DNA of 64,000 nt from Pseudorhodoplanes sp049324435 (GCA_049324435.1 JBMOOQ010000057.1:91061-155060), one strand, 5' to 3'. Shown: positions 24,880 to 33,724, numbered from the stretch's first letter. Numbers and translations: made by a program. Notes: generated by a model from the sequence alone, not told the origin.

Positions 24880-25611
24880 GTGATCGTCCTGCGCTCCGTC
24901 GTCTTCAATGTCGTCTTTTATCTCGTCCTGTTCGTCTATCTGATCGCGGCGCTGCCGACCCTGTTGATGCCGCGCGGGGCGCTGCTGGCGATGCTGAGAA
25001 GCTGGTGCCGGCTCAATCTGAAGCTGCTGAAATGGATCTGCGATATCGGTTGCGAGTTCCGCGGACTGGAGAATATTCCGAAAGGTGCGGCGCTGATCGC
25101 CTCCAAGCATCAGTCGATGTGGGAGACCTTCGCGCTGATCACGGTGCTCGACGATCCGGCCTATATTCTCAAGCGCGAGCTTCTCTGGATTCCCTTTTTC
25201 GGCTGGTGTGCAGCGAAGGCGCAGATGATCCCGGTGGATCGCGGCAAGCGCTCGCAGGCGCTGGCGGCGATGACCGAGCGTGCAAAGCAGGAGATTGCGC
25301 GGGGACGCGAAATCATCATCTTCCCGGAGGGCACGCGGCGCGCGCCGGGTGCCGAACCGAAATACAAGTTCGGCGTCGCGTTTCTGTACACCGAACTTGG
25401 CGTGCCGTGTGTTCCGGTCGCATTGAATTCGGGACTGTTCTGGCCGCGCCGCTCGTTCATGCGCTATCCCGGCGTGGTAAGAGTTGCGTTTCTGCCGCCG
25501 ATCGAACCGGGGCTCGACCGCCAGGCGTTCTATGATCGGCTGCAGGATGCGATCGAAACCAAGACGGCGGAGCTTGTGGCGATGGGGAAGCACGCCGCAG
25601 GCGCGCGATAA
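24880..25611 (+). CDS. plsC: 1-acyl-sn-glycerol-3-phosphate acyltransferase
   Basis: A 243-residue membrane acyltransferase of the PlsC/LPLAT family, which converts lysophosphatidate to phosphatidate. An N-terminal hydrophobic helix is followed by the block I motif in SKHQSMWETFAL (His with a Glu in place of the usual Asp four residues on, as in many alphaproteobacterial members), block II KRELLWIPFFGW, and block III IIIFPEGTRRAPG; block IV is VPCVPVALNSG. The frame is open from 24805, overlapping the YdcF gene. GTG 24880 is the likely start because it leaves 19 bases from the YdcF stop codon and places the membrane helix at the N terminus. Confidence 0.9.
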   Translation: MIVLRSVVFNVVFYLVLFVYLIAALPTLLMPRGALLAMLRSWCRLNLKLLKWICDIGCEFRGLENIPKGAALIASKHQSMWETFALITVLDDPAYILKRELLWIPFFGWCAAKAQMIPVDRGKRSQALAAMTERAKQEIARGREIIIFPEGTRRAPGAEPKYKFGVAFLYTELGVPCVPVALNSGLFWPRRSFMRYPGVVRVAFLPPIEPGLDRQAFYDRLQDAIETKTAELVAMGKHAAGAR

Positions 25612-25629
25612 TTCGTCGGCTGCGCGACG

Positions 25630-26208
25630 CTACTCCGGGGCGTGCAGCGGCGTGTCGTGCGGACCCTTCAGCCGCTCCGCCAGCGCATGCAGCTCCGCAT
25701 CGCGGCAGCCGAGCCGTTCGAGTTCGGCCACCGTCGCCAGCACATATTCGGGGTTCGGGCCCGAGCGGCCGTGACCCTGCCGGATCAGGTGCAGACGCTG
25801 GTCGAGCGAGAGCTTGCCGGCATATTGCGGATGGCCGCGATCGACCACGTAGGTCAGCGCCTCGACGGTGCGCTCGGGCTTTCCCAGAAGCGTCACGTTG
25901 CGCAGCACCTCCAGATAGACCGCGGTGATCTGCTCCCGCTCCCGCAGATAGGCGATGGTCGCGGCGCGGTCGGCCGCCGCGACCCGGAAGGCAAGACCAC
26001 GGCAGGCGCCGCCGCGGTCTAGCCCGAGCACGAGGCCCGGCTTCTCCGGGGTGCCACGGTGGACGAACGAATAGACGCAGAGCGACCGGTGCAGCCCGGT
26101 CATCCGCGCCGGAACCTTTTCGACGAAGGGAAAGCCCGGCCGCCACAGCAGCGAGCCGTAGCCGAACACCCATAGGTCTTCGGCAATCTGGTCGATCGAA
26201 AGCTTCAT
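25630..26208 (-). CDS. chaC: ChaC-type gamma-glutamylcyclotransferase
   Basis: A 192-residue enzyme of the ChaC family, which degrades glutathione to 5-oxoproline and Cys-Gly. The substrate-binding motif is VFGYGSLLWRPGF near residue 15, followed by RSLCVYSFVHRGTPEKPGL and AFRVAAADRAATIAYLRERE with the probable catalytic Glu. The C-terminal signature is YVLATVAELERLG. ATG 26208 is preferred, since ATG 26262 adds 18 residues without family support. It is convergent with plsC and divergent from the DUF2125 gene. Confidence 0.9.
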   Translation of the reverse strand: MKLSIDQIAEDLWVFGYGSLLWRPGFPFVEKVPARMTGLHRSLCVYSFVHRGTPEKPGLVLGLDRGGACRGLAFRVAAADRAATIAYLREREQITAVYLEVLRNVTLLGKPERTVEALTYVVDRGHPQYAGKLSLDQRLHLIRQGHGRSGPNPEYVLATVAELERLGCRDAELHALAERLKGPHDTPLHAPE

Positions 26209-26320
26209 CGGACCTGTGCAATAGCCATTCGCAGGGGTGCCGGTAACATCGAAACGCCGCATTCCGCTACCCTTTGGCGCTATAAGGGCGAAAACGGGCG
26301 ACGCTCAAAGGACGACGTTT

Positions 26321-27427
26321 ATGGACCACTATCCGGCGCCCAGGCGCCGCCGCTCGATCGGCTGGCTGATCCCTTTCCTTGTGCTGGTGATCGTCGTAGC
26401 CGGCTGGTGCGCGTTCTGGTTCTACGCGGCGGAACGCGCCCGCGACACCATCGCCGGCTGGATCCAGCGCGAGGCGCAAGGCGGGCGGGTCTATACCTGC
26501 CGCTCGCAGTCGCTCGGCGGCTTTCCGTTCCGGATCGAGTTCCGCTGCAAGGAGGCGGCCGCGGAATTCGAGAAAGCGCAGCCACCCTTCGCGCTCTCGG
26601 CCGGGCATGTCCTGGCCGCCGTCCAGGTCTATCAGCCGAATCTCGTGCTCGCCGAGATCGAGGCCCCGGTAACCATCGCCGATCCCGGTCAGCCGCCGAA
26701 AATGACGGCGAACTGGTCGCTCGCGCAGGTTAGTCTCCGCGGCACGCCGCGCAATCCGCAGCGCGTGTCCTTCGTCGCCGACAAGCTGACGCTGGACCAG
26801 ACCGGCGCCGGCAATCCGGCGCGTGTGTTTGCCGCCGAGAAGGGCCAGCTGCACGGCCGCCTCGCGTCCGGCACGGTGCGCGATAACCCGGTGATCGATG
26901 TCGCTGCCTCGCTCAAGGCCGCAACCGCGCTATCATGGCATCCGCTGCTTGCGCAGCCTTTCGACTTCGACGGCGACAGCCGGCTCGTTGGCTTGCGCAA
27001 CTTTCAGCCGAAGTCCTGGGCCGAGCGCTTCCGGGAAATTCAGGCTGCCAATGGCCGGATCGAAATCCGCAACGCGCGCTTCAAGCAGGGTGACGTGCTG
27101 GCCGTTGCTTCGGGTAACCTGAAGCTGACGCCGCAGGGCTATCTCGACGGCGAACTCACCGTGACCGCGAGCGGGGTGGAAAAGATCCTTCCGGCGCTCG
27201 GCATGGAAGCGCTGGCCCGGCAGGGCACGTCCCGAAGTCAGCGGCTTGGAGCAGCACTTGGCCTGCTCGATCAGATGGCGCCGGGTGCGATCGCCGGTGC
27301 GGTGTCGCTTTTGGGCGAGCAGGTGGAATTGGAAGGCCGCCGCGCCACCCGCATGCCGCTGCGCTTCAAGGACGGGCTTGCGACGCTTGGTCCGGTCAAG
27401 CTCGGTCAGACGCCGCCGTTGTTTTGA
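26321..27427 (+). CDS. DUF2125 domain-containing protein
   Basis: A 368-residue protein with an N-terminal signal anchor (about residues 13-35, IGWLIPFLVLVIVVAGW). A long strand-rich DUF2125 region follows: CRSQSLGGFPFRIEFRCKEA near the start, LAGVQVYQP-like segments, and a C-terminal VLAVASGNLKLTPQGYLDGEL. The family is confined to alphaproteobacteria, is predicted periplasmic with a barrel-like or AsmA-like fold, and has no known function. The open frame begins at 26237, but ATG 26321 gives the correct anchor. It is convergent with the prephenate dehydrogenase gene, 3 bases away. Confidence 0.87.
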   Translation: MDHYPAPRRRRSIGWLIPFLVLVIVVAGWCAFWFYAAERARDTIAGWIQREAQGGRVYTCRSQSLGGFPFRIEFRCKEAAAEFEKAQPPFALSAGHVLAAVQVYQPNLVLAEIEAPVTIADPGQPPKMTANWSLAQVSLRGTPRNPQRVSFVADKLTLDQTGAGNPARVFAAEKGQLHGRLASGTVRDNPVIDVAASLKAATALSWHPLLAQPFDFDGDSRLVGLRNFQPKSWAERFREIQAANGRIEIRNARFKQGDVLAVASGNLKLTPQGYLDGELTVTASGVEKILPALGMEALARQGTSRSQRLGAALGLLDQMAPGAIAGAVSLLGEQVELEGRRATRMPLRFKDGLATLGPVKLGQTPPLF

Positions 27428-27430
27428 CGC

Positions 27431-28405
27431 TCAGTCGTCGTCCGACGCATAGGGCCGCGCGATCGGCGCGATCGGTAGCGGCCCATGCGGGCGGCCGAAA
27501 TCGGGCGCAGCCGAATCCTGGCCGAGATTGACAATGCCGCGGCGGATCGCGCGCGTGCGGGTGAAATGCTCGAACAGCGCCTCGCCATCGCCGCGCCGGA
27601 TCGCGCGTGTCAGCTTCGACAGGTCCTCGTTGAAGGTGCCGAGCATTTCGAGCACCGCGTCCCTGTTGTGCAGGAACACGTCACGCCACATCGTCGGGTC
27701 GGACGCCGCAATACGGGTGAAGTCGCGGAAGCCGCCCGCGGAGAATTTCAAAACCTCGGACTCGGTCACGTCGCCGAGTTCGTTCGCCGTGCCGACGATG
27801 GTGTAGGCGATCAGATGTGGCAGGTGGCTCGTGATTGCGAGCACGAGGTCGTGATGCTCGGGCGTCATCACTGCGACATTAGCGCCGATCTTTTCCCAGA
27901 ACGTCTTCAGTGCTTCGGTTGCGGCCGGATCGGTACCCTCGACCGGCGTGAGAATGCACCAGCGATTGACGAACAATTCCGCAAATCCGGCATCCGGTCC
28001 GGAATTCTCTGTACCGGCCACCGGATGCGCGGGAACGAAATGCACCCCTTTCGGCACGAACGGGCCCATGTCACGCGCGACCGAGGCTTTCACCGAGCCG
28101 ACATCGGACAGGATCGCGCCCGGCTTGAGGTGATCCGCGATCTCCCTTGCGACATTTCCGCAGGCGCCGACCGGCACTGCGACCACCACCAGGTCGGCGT
28201 CTTTCACGGCGTCGGCGCTGGTCTCCGCGACCACGTCGGCAAAGCTCGTTCCAATCTCACGCACGCGCTTGCGCGCATCGGCGGACGCATCCGTCACCAC
28301 AACGGTGCGCGCGGCATCGGCAGCCTTGGCCGCGCGTGCCACCGATCCGCCGATCAGTCCGGCGCCGATGACGGCCAGGCGGGAAATGGTGGGAGTAGTG
28401 GTCAT
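27431..28405 (-). CDS. tyrC: Prephenate/arogenate dehydrogenase
   Basis: A 324-residue NAD(P)-dependent dehydrogenase for tyrosine synthesis. The Rossmann motif is LAVIGAGLIGGSVARAAKA. The catalytic half has VGSVKASVARDM, VHFVPAHPVAGTENSGPDAG with the active-site His, and LAITSHLPHLIAYT. It converts prephenate to 4-hydroxyphenylpyruvate or arogenate to tyrosine; the cosubstrate cannot be fixed from sequence. It is the third gene of a minus-strand series after the chorismate mutase gene and hisC. The gap of 141 bases to hisC holds a palindromic repeat. Confidence 0.92.
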   Translation of the reverse strand: MTTTPTISRLAVIGAGLIGGSVARAAKAADAARTVVVTDASADARKRVREIGTSFADVVAETSADAVKDADLVVVAVPVGACGNVAREIADHLKPGAILSDVGSVKASVARDMGPFVPKGVHFVPAHPVAGTENSGPDAGFAELFVNRWCILTPVEGTDPAATEALKTFWEKIGANVAVMTPEHHDLVLAITSHLPHLIAYTIVGTANELGDVTESEVLKFSAGGFRDFTRIAASDPTMWRDVFLHNRDAVLEMLGTFNEDLSKLTRAIRRGDGEALFEHFTRTRAIRRGIVNLGQDSAAPDFGRPHGPLPIAPIARPYASDDD

Positions 28406-28411
28406 CTTAGT

Positions 28412-28467
28412 CTCGTGCCCCGGACGCGGCGCAGCGCGCTAGCGGTGCGACGCAGAGCCGGGACCCA
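28412..28467. repeat. Intergenic palindromic repeat, copy A
   Basis: This GC-rich segment between hisC and tyrC starts CTCGTGCCCCGGACGCGGCG and ends AGAGCCGGGACCCA, with inner palindromes around AGCGCGCTAGC. A related segment lies at 30559-30646, upstream of the chorismate mutase gene: same ends, slightly different middle. Repeats with these conserved ends (ctcgtgtcccGG...CCGGGaCCCa) are familiar as dispersed intergenic elements in Bradyrhizobium-type genomes. As transcribed RNA it would fold into a hairpin within the hisC-tyrC message. Confidence 0.5.
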
Positions 28468-28546
28468 TTTGCGTTGTGCGGATCCCGGTTCTGCGATGCA
28501 TCACGTTGTGCTGCATCGCGCCCGGGACGCGAAAGCAACACCACCA

Positions 28547-29665
28547 TCACTTCCCCATGAACTCGGCGAGCGTCTTCACCGTCAGCCGGTTTGCCTCCTC
28601 CGTGCCGATCGACATGCGCAAGGCATTCGGCAGCTTGTAGGCGCGCACCGCGCGCATAATGATGCCGCGCGAGGTGAGCAGCGCATCGGCCTCTGCCGCA
28701 GTCTTGCCCGGCGTCTCCGGGAAGTGCAGCAGGATGAAGTTGCCGACGCTCGGCGTCACCTTGATGCCGAGCTTCTCGATTTCCGTCGTCAGCCACGGCA
28801 GCCACTTATCATTATGGGCGCGCGCCTTATCGATGTGTGCGCTGTCGTTGATCGATGCGATGCCCGCCGCGATCGCGGGCGCATTCACGTTGAACGGACC
28901 GCGGATGCGGTTCAGCGCATCGATGATGTGTGCCGGACCGTAGATCCAGCCGAGCCGCAGCGCCGCAAGCCCGTGGATTTTCGAGAAGGTCCGCAGCATC
29001 ACGACATTCTCCGATGTCGCGACCAGTTCGATTCCGGCCTCGTAATCGTTGCGCCTGACATATTCCGCATAGGCAGCGTCGAGCACCAGCAGCACATGCG
29101 AGGGGAGCCCGGCATGCAGCCGCTTGACCTCATCGAACGGGATGTAGGTTCCGGTCGGATTGTTCGGGTTGGCGAGAAAGACCATCTTGGTCTTCGGCGT
29201 CACTGCCTTGAGGATCGAGTCCACATCAGCAGTGAAATTCTTCTCCGGCGCGACAACCGGCTTTGCACCGGCGCCGAGCGTCGCGATCGGATACATCAGG
29301 AAACCGTGCGTGGTGTGGATTGCCTCGTCGCCGTCGGCGAGATAGCCGCGCGCCAGGAGGTTGATCAGATCGTCGGAGCCCGCGCCGCAGATGATGCGGT
29401 CCGGGTCGAGACCCATGGCGTGGCCGATGGCTTCACGCAAAGCGGTTGCGGCGCCGTCAGGATAATCCTGAAGCTCGTTCGCAACGGATTTGTAGGCCTC
29501 AATGGCCTTCGGGCTCGCGCCGAGCGGGCTCTCGTTCGAGGACAGCTTGTAGACTTTCTCCACCCCCGGCGCCGAGGACTTTCCGGGCACATAGGCGGCG
29601 ATATCCATGACGCCGGGGCGCGGCTGTGGACGCGTGGCTGCGGTCATTCCAGAAAACCTCGACAA
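28547..29665 (-). CDS. hisC: Histidinol-phosphate aminotransferase
   Basis: A 372-residue class I/II PLP aminotransferase. The PLP lysine is in RTFSKIHGLAALRLGW, the aspartate pairing with the ring nitrogen is in VLLVLDAAYAEYV, and the N-terminal family segment is YKLSSNESPLGASPKAIEA; NPNNPTGTYIP is the substrate-binding loop. It converts imidazole-acetol phosphate to histidinol phosphate, and in Rhizobiales often also serves aromatic transamination. Its place between chorismate mutase and prephenate dehydrogenase supports a dual or aromatic role. It starts 14 bases after the chorismate mutase stop codon. Confidence 0.93.
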   Translation of the reverse strand: MSRFSGMTAATRPQPRPGVMDIAAYVPGKSSAPGVEKVYKLSSNESPLGASPKAIEAYKSVANELQDYPDGAATALREAIGHAMGLDPDRIICGAGSDDLINLLARGYLADGDEAIHTTHGFLMYPIATLGAGAKPVVAPEKNFTADVDSILKAVTPKTKMVFLANPNNPTGTYIPFDEVKRLHAGLPSHVLLVLDAAYAEYVRRNDYEAGIELVATSENVVMLRTFSKIHGLAALRLGWIYGPAHIIDALNRIRGPFNVNAPAIAAGIASINDSAHIDKARAHNDKWLPWLTTEIEKLGIKVTPSVGNFILLHFPETPGKTAAEADALLTSRGIIMRAVRAYKLPNALRMSIGTEEANRLTVKTLAEFMGK

Positions 29666-29679
29666 TGGGCAAGCGGGGA

Positions 29680-30546
29680 TCAGCGGGAAGCGGCGACAGG
29701 CCGCGTTCCGGCAAGCGTATAGCGGGTCGCGTGGCTGCCGACGAGGGCCGTTGAGCGCACGGAGGCTCCAGCCTTGACCAGCGCGTCGGTGATGGCCGCT
29801 AGGGTCTGGCCCTGGGGCACCGAGATCAGCAGGGCGGCACCGTCGAAGGCGGCATCCGGCTCGGCGATCACCTCGGCGAGCGGGGCCAGGGTACGCGCCG
29901 CGGCGGCGCCCCAGCCCGACACCCGAACGCTATGCACCTCGACCTCGGCTATGACTGCGTCGGCGGCCGGGTGGGAAACCGCGAAAACCGGCAGCGAGGC
30001 AGGGTGATCCGGCCGCTCGACGAAAGGCAGCCGCGCGATGATCTTGGGTGCCTTGTCGCCTTCGAGCGCGGTCCACCAGGCACCTGAGCCTGCAACTGAG
30101 ACGGCCGGGACCAGGGCCAGGTCGCCCTTCGAGGCGGCCACCGCGGCGATCGCAGGTCCCGCGCCCATATGGGCGACAAAGGGCACGGTGAAGCCAAAAT
30201 GGAATCGTGCGGAATCCCGCATCGCCGCTTCGCCGACCGTCAGGTCCGCATGCACGGAAAAGGGCGCCTGCACATGGGTGAAGGTCGCGATGATGACCCG
30301 CCAGATGCTCTCGACGGTATCGAGCGGCAGGATGCCGCGATGGCGTTCGACCAGCTTGCGCATCATCGCCACTTCGCGGGCGGGGCGGAAGGCGGAGCCG
30401 GATTCCTGCGTCCCCTTTACCTTGATCAGGTTCTCGATGATCTCGCTGCGCTCGATCAGCAGCGCATGCATCGCCTCGTCGATCCGGTCGATCTCGGCGC
30501 GCAGGGCAGCAAGCGATGGAGCGGTCTTTTGAGCCTGATCGGACAT
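29680..30546 (-). CDS. Chorismate mutase with C-terminal prephenate-processing-like domain
   Basis: A 288-residue protein. Residues 10-95 are an AroQ-type chorismate mutase: LRAEIDRIDEAMHALLIERS, IKVKGTQESGSAFRPAREVA and WRVIIATFTHVQAPF. The remaining 190 residues carry strand-helix segments and end with LISVPQGQTLAAITDALVKA, reminiscent of a prephenate dehydratase/ACT-type region, but the catalytic TRF motif of dehydratases is not seen. Chorismate mutase makes prephenate, the substrate of the tyrC product two genes downstream. The start used is ATG 30546; TTG or CTG-type starts 4 codons upstream are possible. Confidence 0.85.
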   Translation of the reverse strand: MSDQAQKTAPSLAALRAEIDRIDEAMHALLIERSEIIENLIKVKGTQESGSAFRPAREVAMMRKLVERHRGILPLDTVESIWRVIIATFTHVQAPFSVHADLTVGEAAMRDSARFHFGFTVPFVAHMGAGPAIAAVAASKGDLALVPAVSVAGSGAWWTALEGDKAPKIIARLPFVERPDHPASLPVFAVSHPAADAVIAEVEVHSVRVSGWGAAAARTLAPLAEVIAEPDAAFDGAALLISVPQGQTLAAITDALVKAGASVRSTALVGSHATRYTLAGTRPVAASR

Positions 30547-30558
30547 GGCAATAAGCAA

Positions 30559-30646
30559 CTCGTGTCCCGGGCGCGGCGCAGCACACGCGCCGGCATATAT
30601 GGGGTCAGGAGCTTGCGCATGTGCTGCGCTGCAGACCCGGGACCCA
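30559..30646. repeat. Intergenic palindromic repeat, copy B
   Basis: This segment starts CTCGTGTCCCGGGCGCGGCG and ends CAGACCCGGGACCCA, the same ends as copy A at 28412-28467. The middle differs and includes GCATATGGGG-like and GTGCTGCGCTGC palindromes. It lies between the chorismate mutase start and metX. Two related copies in the same gene series indicate a dispersed intergenic element. A further GC-rich palindromic stretch (30690-30745) follows without clear match. Confidence 0.5.
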
Positions 30647-30786
30647 TTCGGGATACTGCGCTCGTGGCCCCCGGATCAGCTGCGCACCGCCTAGCGATTG
30701 GAAGATGTGCGCTTGTATGGCGCGGCGCCGCGTCCGGGGAACGGTAGCTGTCTTAGGTGGGCAGCCCCCCAAAATCAAAGAAAACA

Positions 30787-30814
30787 TTGACTTAACGATG
30801 GTTAGGCATACCTA
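30787..30814 (+). promoter_or_regulatory. Possible metX promoter
   Basis: In the 346-base gap before metX, TTGACT (30787-30792) and TACCTA (30809-30814) are spaced by 16 bases, a fair sigma-70-like pattern. A GC hairpin (CCGGCGACAGGGCCGG) follows, and then an AT-rich GCTATATAC box near 30848-30856 that could be an alternative -10. I looked for a SAM-II riboswitch, frequent upstream of metX in Rhizobiales, and could not fit one. Confidence 0.3.
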
Positions 30815-30892
30815 GAACGACCGGCGACAGGGCCGGCGGTCCGGATCGCTATATACAACAGCGCCGGGTCCGGTGTGCCGGGTGACAGAGTA

Positions 30893-32083
30893 ATGGCCGA
30901 GGCCGATCTCAAGTCAGTGCAAGGTGGACGCTCGCGCGAGGCGGAAAGCGCAAAGGAATCGCTCGTCGTTCGCTTCGGGCCCGAGCGCCCGCTCAAGCTC
31001 GATTCCGGTATCGCACTGTCGCCGTTCCAGATCGCCTATAAGACCTACGGCCGGCTCAATGCGCATCGCAGCAACGCAATTCTCGTATGTCACGCGTTGA
31101 CCGGCGATCAGCATGTCGCCAGCGTGCATCCGGTGACCAAGAAGAACGGCTGGTGGGAGACCATGGTCGGTCCCGGCAAGCCGATCGACACCGAGCGCTA
31201 CTTCGTGATCTGTTCCAACGTGGTCGGTGGCTGCATGGGCTCGTCCGGCCCGTCGTCCACCGATCCGAGGACCGGCCAGCCCTATGGTCTGGAATTTCCG
31301 GTCATCACTATCCGCGACATGGTGCGCGCGCAGGCGATGCTGATCGATCATCTTGGCATCGACACTTTGTTCGCCGTCGCCGGCGGCTCAATGGGCGGCA
31401 TGCAGGTGCTGCAATGGGCGCAGAGCTTTCCGGAGCGCGTGTTCTGCGCGCTGCCGATCGCCTGCGCGACGCGGCATTCGGCGCAGAACATTGCTTTCCA
31501 TGAGGTCGGGCGCCAGGCGGTGATGGCAGATCCGGAATGGCGTCACGGCCGCTATTTGATCGAAGGGACCAACCCGCACCGGGGCCTCGCCGTGGCACGC
31601 ATGGGTGCGCATATCACGTATATGTCGGATGCGGCGTTGCACCGGAAGTTCGGACGCCGTCTCCAGGACCGCAGCAATCCGACCTTTTCGTTCGATGCCG
31701 ATTTCGAGGTCGAGAGTTATCTGCGCTATCAGGGCTCGTCCTTCGTCGAGCGCTTTGACGCAAATTCCTATCTCTATCTCACCCGCGCGATGGACTATTT
31801 CGATCTTGCTGCGGAGTATGATGGCGTGCTTGCGAATGCGTTCAAGAATTCGCCCACCCGCTTTTGCGTCGTGTCGTTTACCAGCGACTGGCTGTTTCCG
31901 ACGTCGGAGTCGCGCGCTATCGTGCATGCGCTGAATGCGGCCGGCGCCCGGGTCTCGTTTGCCGAGATTGTAACCGACAAGGGCCACGACGCTTTCCTGC
32001 TCGACGAGCCGGAATTGTTCGCGATCATCCGCGGCTTCCTCGACGGCGCGGCGCGCGCGCGCGGTCTTTCGGATCATCAATGA
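30893..32083 (+). CDS. metX: Homoserine O-acetyltransferase
   Basis: A 396-residue alpha/beta hydrolase that acetylates (or in some members succinylates) homoserine for methionine synthesis. The nucleophile is Ser166 in VAGGSMGGMQVLQWA. Other motifs are LVCHALTGDQH, NVVGGCMGSSGPSSTDP and the catalytic Asp/His end, DKGHDAFLL. ATG 30893 (MAEADLK) is the likely start; ATG 30875 would add six residues. The metW gene overlaps its end by four bases (ATGA at 32080), the standard metXW arrangement. Confidence 0.95.
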   Translation: MAEADLKSVQGGRSREAESAKESLVVRFGPERPLKLDSGIALSPFQIAYKTYGRLNAHRSNAILVCHALTGDQHVASVHPVTKKNGWWETMVGPGKPIDTERYFVICSNVVGGCMGSSGPSSTDPRTGQPYGLEFPVITIRDMVRAQAMLIDHLGIDTLFAVAGGSMGGMQVLQWAQSFPERVFCALPIACATRHSAQNIAFHEVGRQAVMADPEWRHGRYLIEGTNPHRGLAVARMGAHITYMSDAALHRKFGRRLQDRSNPTFSFDADFEVESYLRYQGSSFVERFDANSYLYLTRAMDYFDLAAEYDGVLANAFKNSPTRFCVVSFTSDWLFPTSESRAIVHALNAAGARVSFAEIVTDKGHDAFLLDEPELFAIIRGFLDGAARARGLSDHQ

Positions 32084-32748
32084 ACATGATGGCCCGCCCG
32101 CAACGCGAACTGGCGACCGCGCATGTGGTGCGCAATGCCTCGGGCGCGCGCGTCGATCTGCTCGTAGTGGCGCAGATGGTGAAGCCCGGCGCCAAGGTAC
32201 TGGATGTCGGCTGCGGCGATGGCGAACTTCTCAAAATCCTGACTGAGACCAAAAATGTCGATGGCCGCGGCATCGAGATTTCGCGCGAGGGTGTGAACCT
32301 CTGCGTCGCCAAGGGGCTCGCGGTGATCCAGGGCGACGCCGATACCGATCTGGCCGATTATCCGGACGACGCCTTCGATTACGTGATCCTGTCGCAGACG
32401 TTGCAGGCAACCTGGCGGCCGCGGGTCGTGCTCGAGCACATGCTGCGGATCGGCGAGCGCGCCATCGTGTCCTTTCCGAATTTCGGCCACTGGAAAATCC
32501 GGCTCAAGCTCTTGTTCCTTGGCCGCATGCCGCGCACCTCGAATTTGCCGGATACCTGGTACGACACCCAGAACATTCACTTCTGCACGATCCGCGATTT
32601 TCGCGATCTGTGTAACGAGATCGGCGTAAAAATGGAGGCTGCGGTCGCGCTGAATGCGTGGGGCGGCAAGCTTCGCATCAATGTGCCGTGGTGGTTCTGG
32701 AATTTGTTCGGCGAACAGGCTGTGTTTCTCCTGAGCCGCAAGCGTTAA
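32080..32748 (+). CDS. metW: Methionine biosynthesis protein MetW
   Basis: A 222-residue methyltransferase-fold protein with the SAM-binding pattern AKVLDVGCGDGELLKIL and the MetW hallmarks GRGIEISREGVNLCVAKGL, VILSQTLQATWRP and SFPNFGHWKIRLKLLF. MetW works with MetX in homoserine acetylation; the two are normally co-translated. The start ATG 32080 overlaps the metX stop codon (ATGA), which fixes the start although the frame is open upstream to 31864. Confidence 0.95.
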   Translation: MNMMARPQRELATAHVVRNASGARVDLLVVAQMVKPGAKVLDVGCGDGELLKILTETKNVDGRGIEISREGVNLCVAKGLAVIQGDADTDLADYPDDAFDYVILSQTLQATWRPRVVLEHMLRIGERAIVSFPNFGHWKIRLKLLFLGRMPRTSNLPDTWYDTQNIHFCTIRDFRDLCNEIGVKMEAAVALNAWGGKLRINVPWWFWNLFGEQAVFLLSRKR

Positions 32749-32995
32749 CGCTTTCAGTCTGCGACTTTGGTCGCTATCCGCAGGCATTCGTACGTTCTCG
32801 CGCGGCGCAATGTTTCAGTTCGAAAGCTGATGTGAAGACGCCGCCGGATTGTCGTCCCATTCCGGCCCCCATCCCTCGTCATCCCGCACGCCTCGCCGCT
32901 GTGTCGTTCACGGCGGCGTTTTCGTGATGCCGCACGGCCCTTGCGCCGCGCGGTTCGGGCTCAACCGATCAAGAAAAAACGGGACTGACCGACTG

Positions 32996-33724
32996 ATGAA
33001 TTTCAAGCACACAGCGTTTTCGAGCGAAGTGGGTACCGGTTCGCGTGAAAAAAACGCCTCAACAGAATGCGTGACCAGTTCGAAGGCGATTGCCGTAACT
33101 GCGGCGATAGCCGCAGCCATCGTTCTCATGCAATCGCCCGCAGAGGCGCGGCGCTACAAGCAGCAGCCGGCGCGCCATCAGGTGGCGGCATTTTCGCCGG
33201 TGTCCGGCGGCATCCTTGGTGCCGGCAATCAGTATGCCCATCTGACGGAGGGTGAGGCTGCGCGGCCCGTTGCGCGCGGCGCCCGTCGCGGGCGGCAGTC
33301 CAGCGCCGGAACTGCGCCCGATATGTCGCGCACAGCGCGTGCATCGCACGCCTCGGTTGCGCCGACGGCCGGCCTTGGCTCGTCCTCGCTTGTGGCAACG
33401 GCGCGTGCCTATATCGGCACCAATCCCACCGGCATGAGCGCGCTTTGGTGCGCCCGCTTCATGAACCTGGTGCTGGAGAAATCCGGCCGACGCGGCACCG
33501 GATCCAACATGGCGAAATCCTTTGCCAGCTACGGACGCCGGATCGCGGGACCGCAGGTCGGTGCCATCGCCGTGATGTCACGCGGTCGTGGCGGCGGACA
33601 CGTCGGGATTGTATCGGGCATCGACAAGTCCGGAAATCCCATCATCATTTCGGGAAATCATAACCGCAAGGTAGCCGAGTCGGTTTATCCGCGCGGCCGC
33701 ATTTATGCCTATGTGCTGCCTTGA
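32996..33724 (+). CDS. TIGR02594-type CHAP/NlpC-like secreted protein
   Basis: A 242-residue protein. After about 20 polar residues a hydrophobic segment (KAIAVTAAIAAAIVLMQSPAEA) is a signal peptide ending in a plausible AEA cleavage site. A low-complexity region of about 90 residues follows. The C-terminal 110 residues are a TIGR02594/CHAP-like domain: LVATARAYIGTNPTGM, SALWCARFMNLVL with the catalytic-type Cys, and HVGIVSGIDKSGNPIIISG with the His. It is likely a periplasmic peptidoglycan amidase or endopeptidase. ATG 32996 is chosen because it puts the signal near the N terminus. Confidence 0.8.
   Translation: MNFKHTAFSSEVGTGSREKNASTECVTSSKAIAVTAAIAAAIVLMQSPAEARRYKQQPARHQVAAFSPVSGGILGAGNQYAHLTEGEAARPVARGARRGRQSSAGTAPDMSRTARASHASVAPTAGLGSSSLVATARAYIGTNPTGMSALWCARFMNLVLEKSGRRGTGSNMAKSFASYGRRIAGPQVGAIAVMSRGRGGGHVGIVSGIDKSGNPIIISGNHNRKVAESVYPRGRIYAYVLP

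Noticed and set aside
27485..29722. Open frame of 745 codons on the plus strand
   Set aside because: It lies antisense to tyrC and hisC, which have clear family motifs. Its composition (Arg/His/Gly-rich) is typical of a mirror frame of GC-rich coding DNA.
30647..30892. SAM-II type riboswitch upstream of metX
   Set aside because: I searched for the pseudoknot pattern usual before metX in Rhizobiales and found no fitting stem plus AGCUAAAA-like segment. Only a fair promoter is supported.
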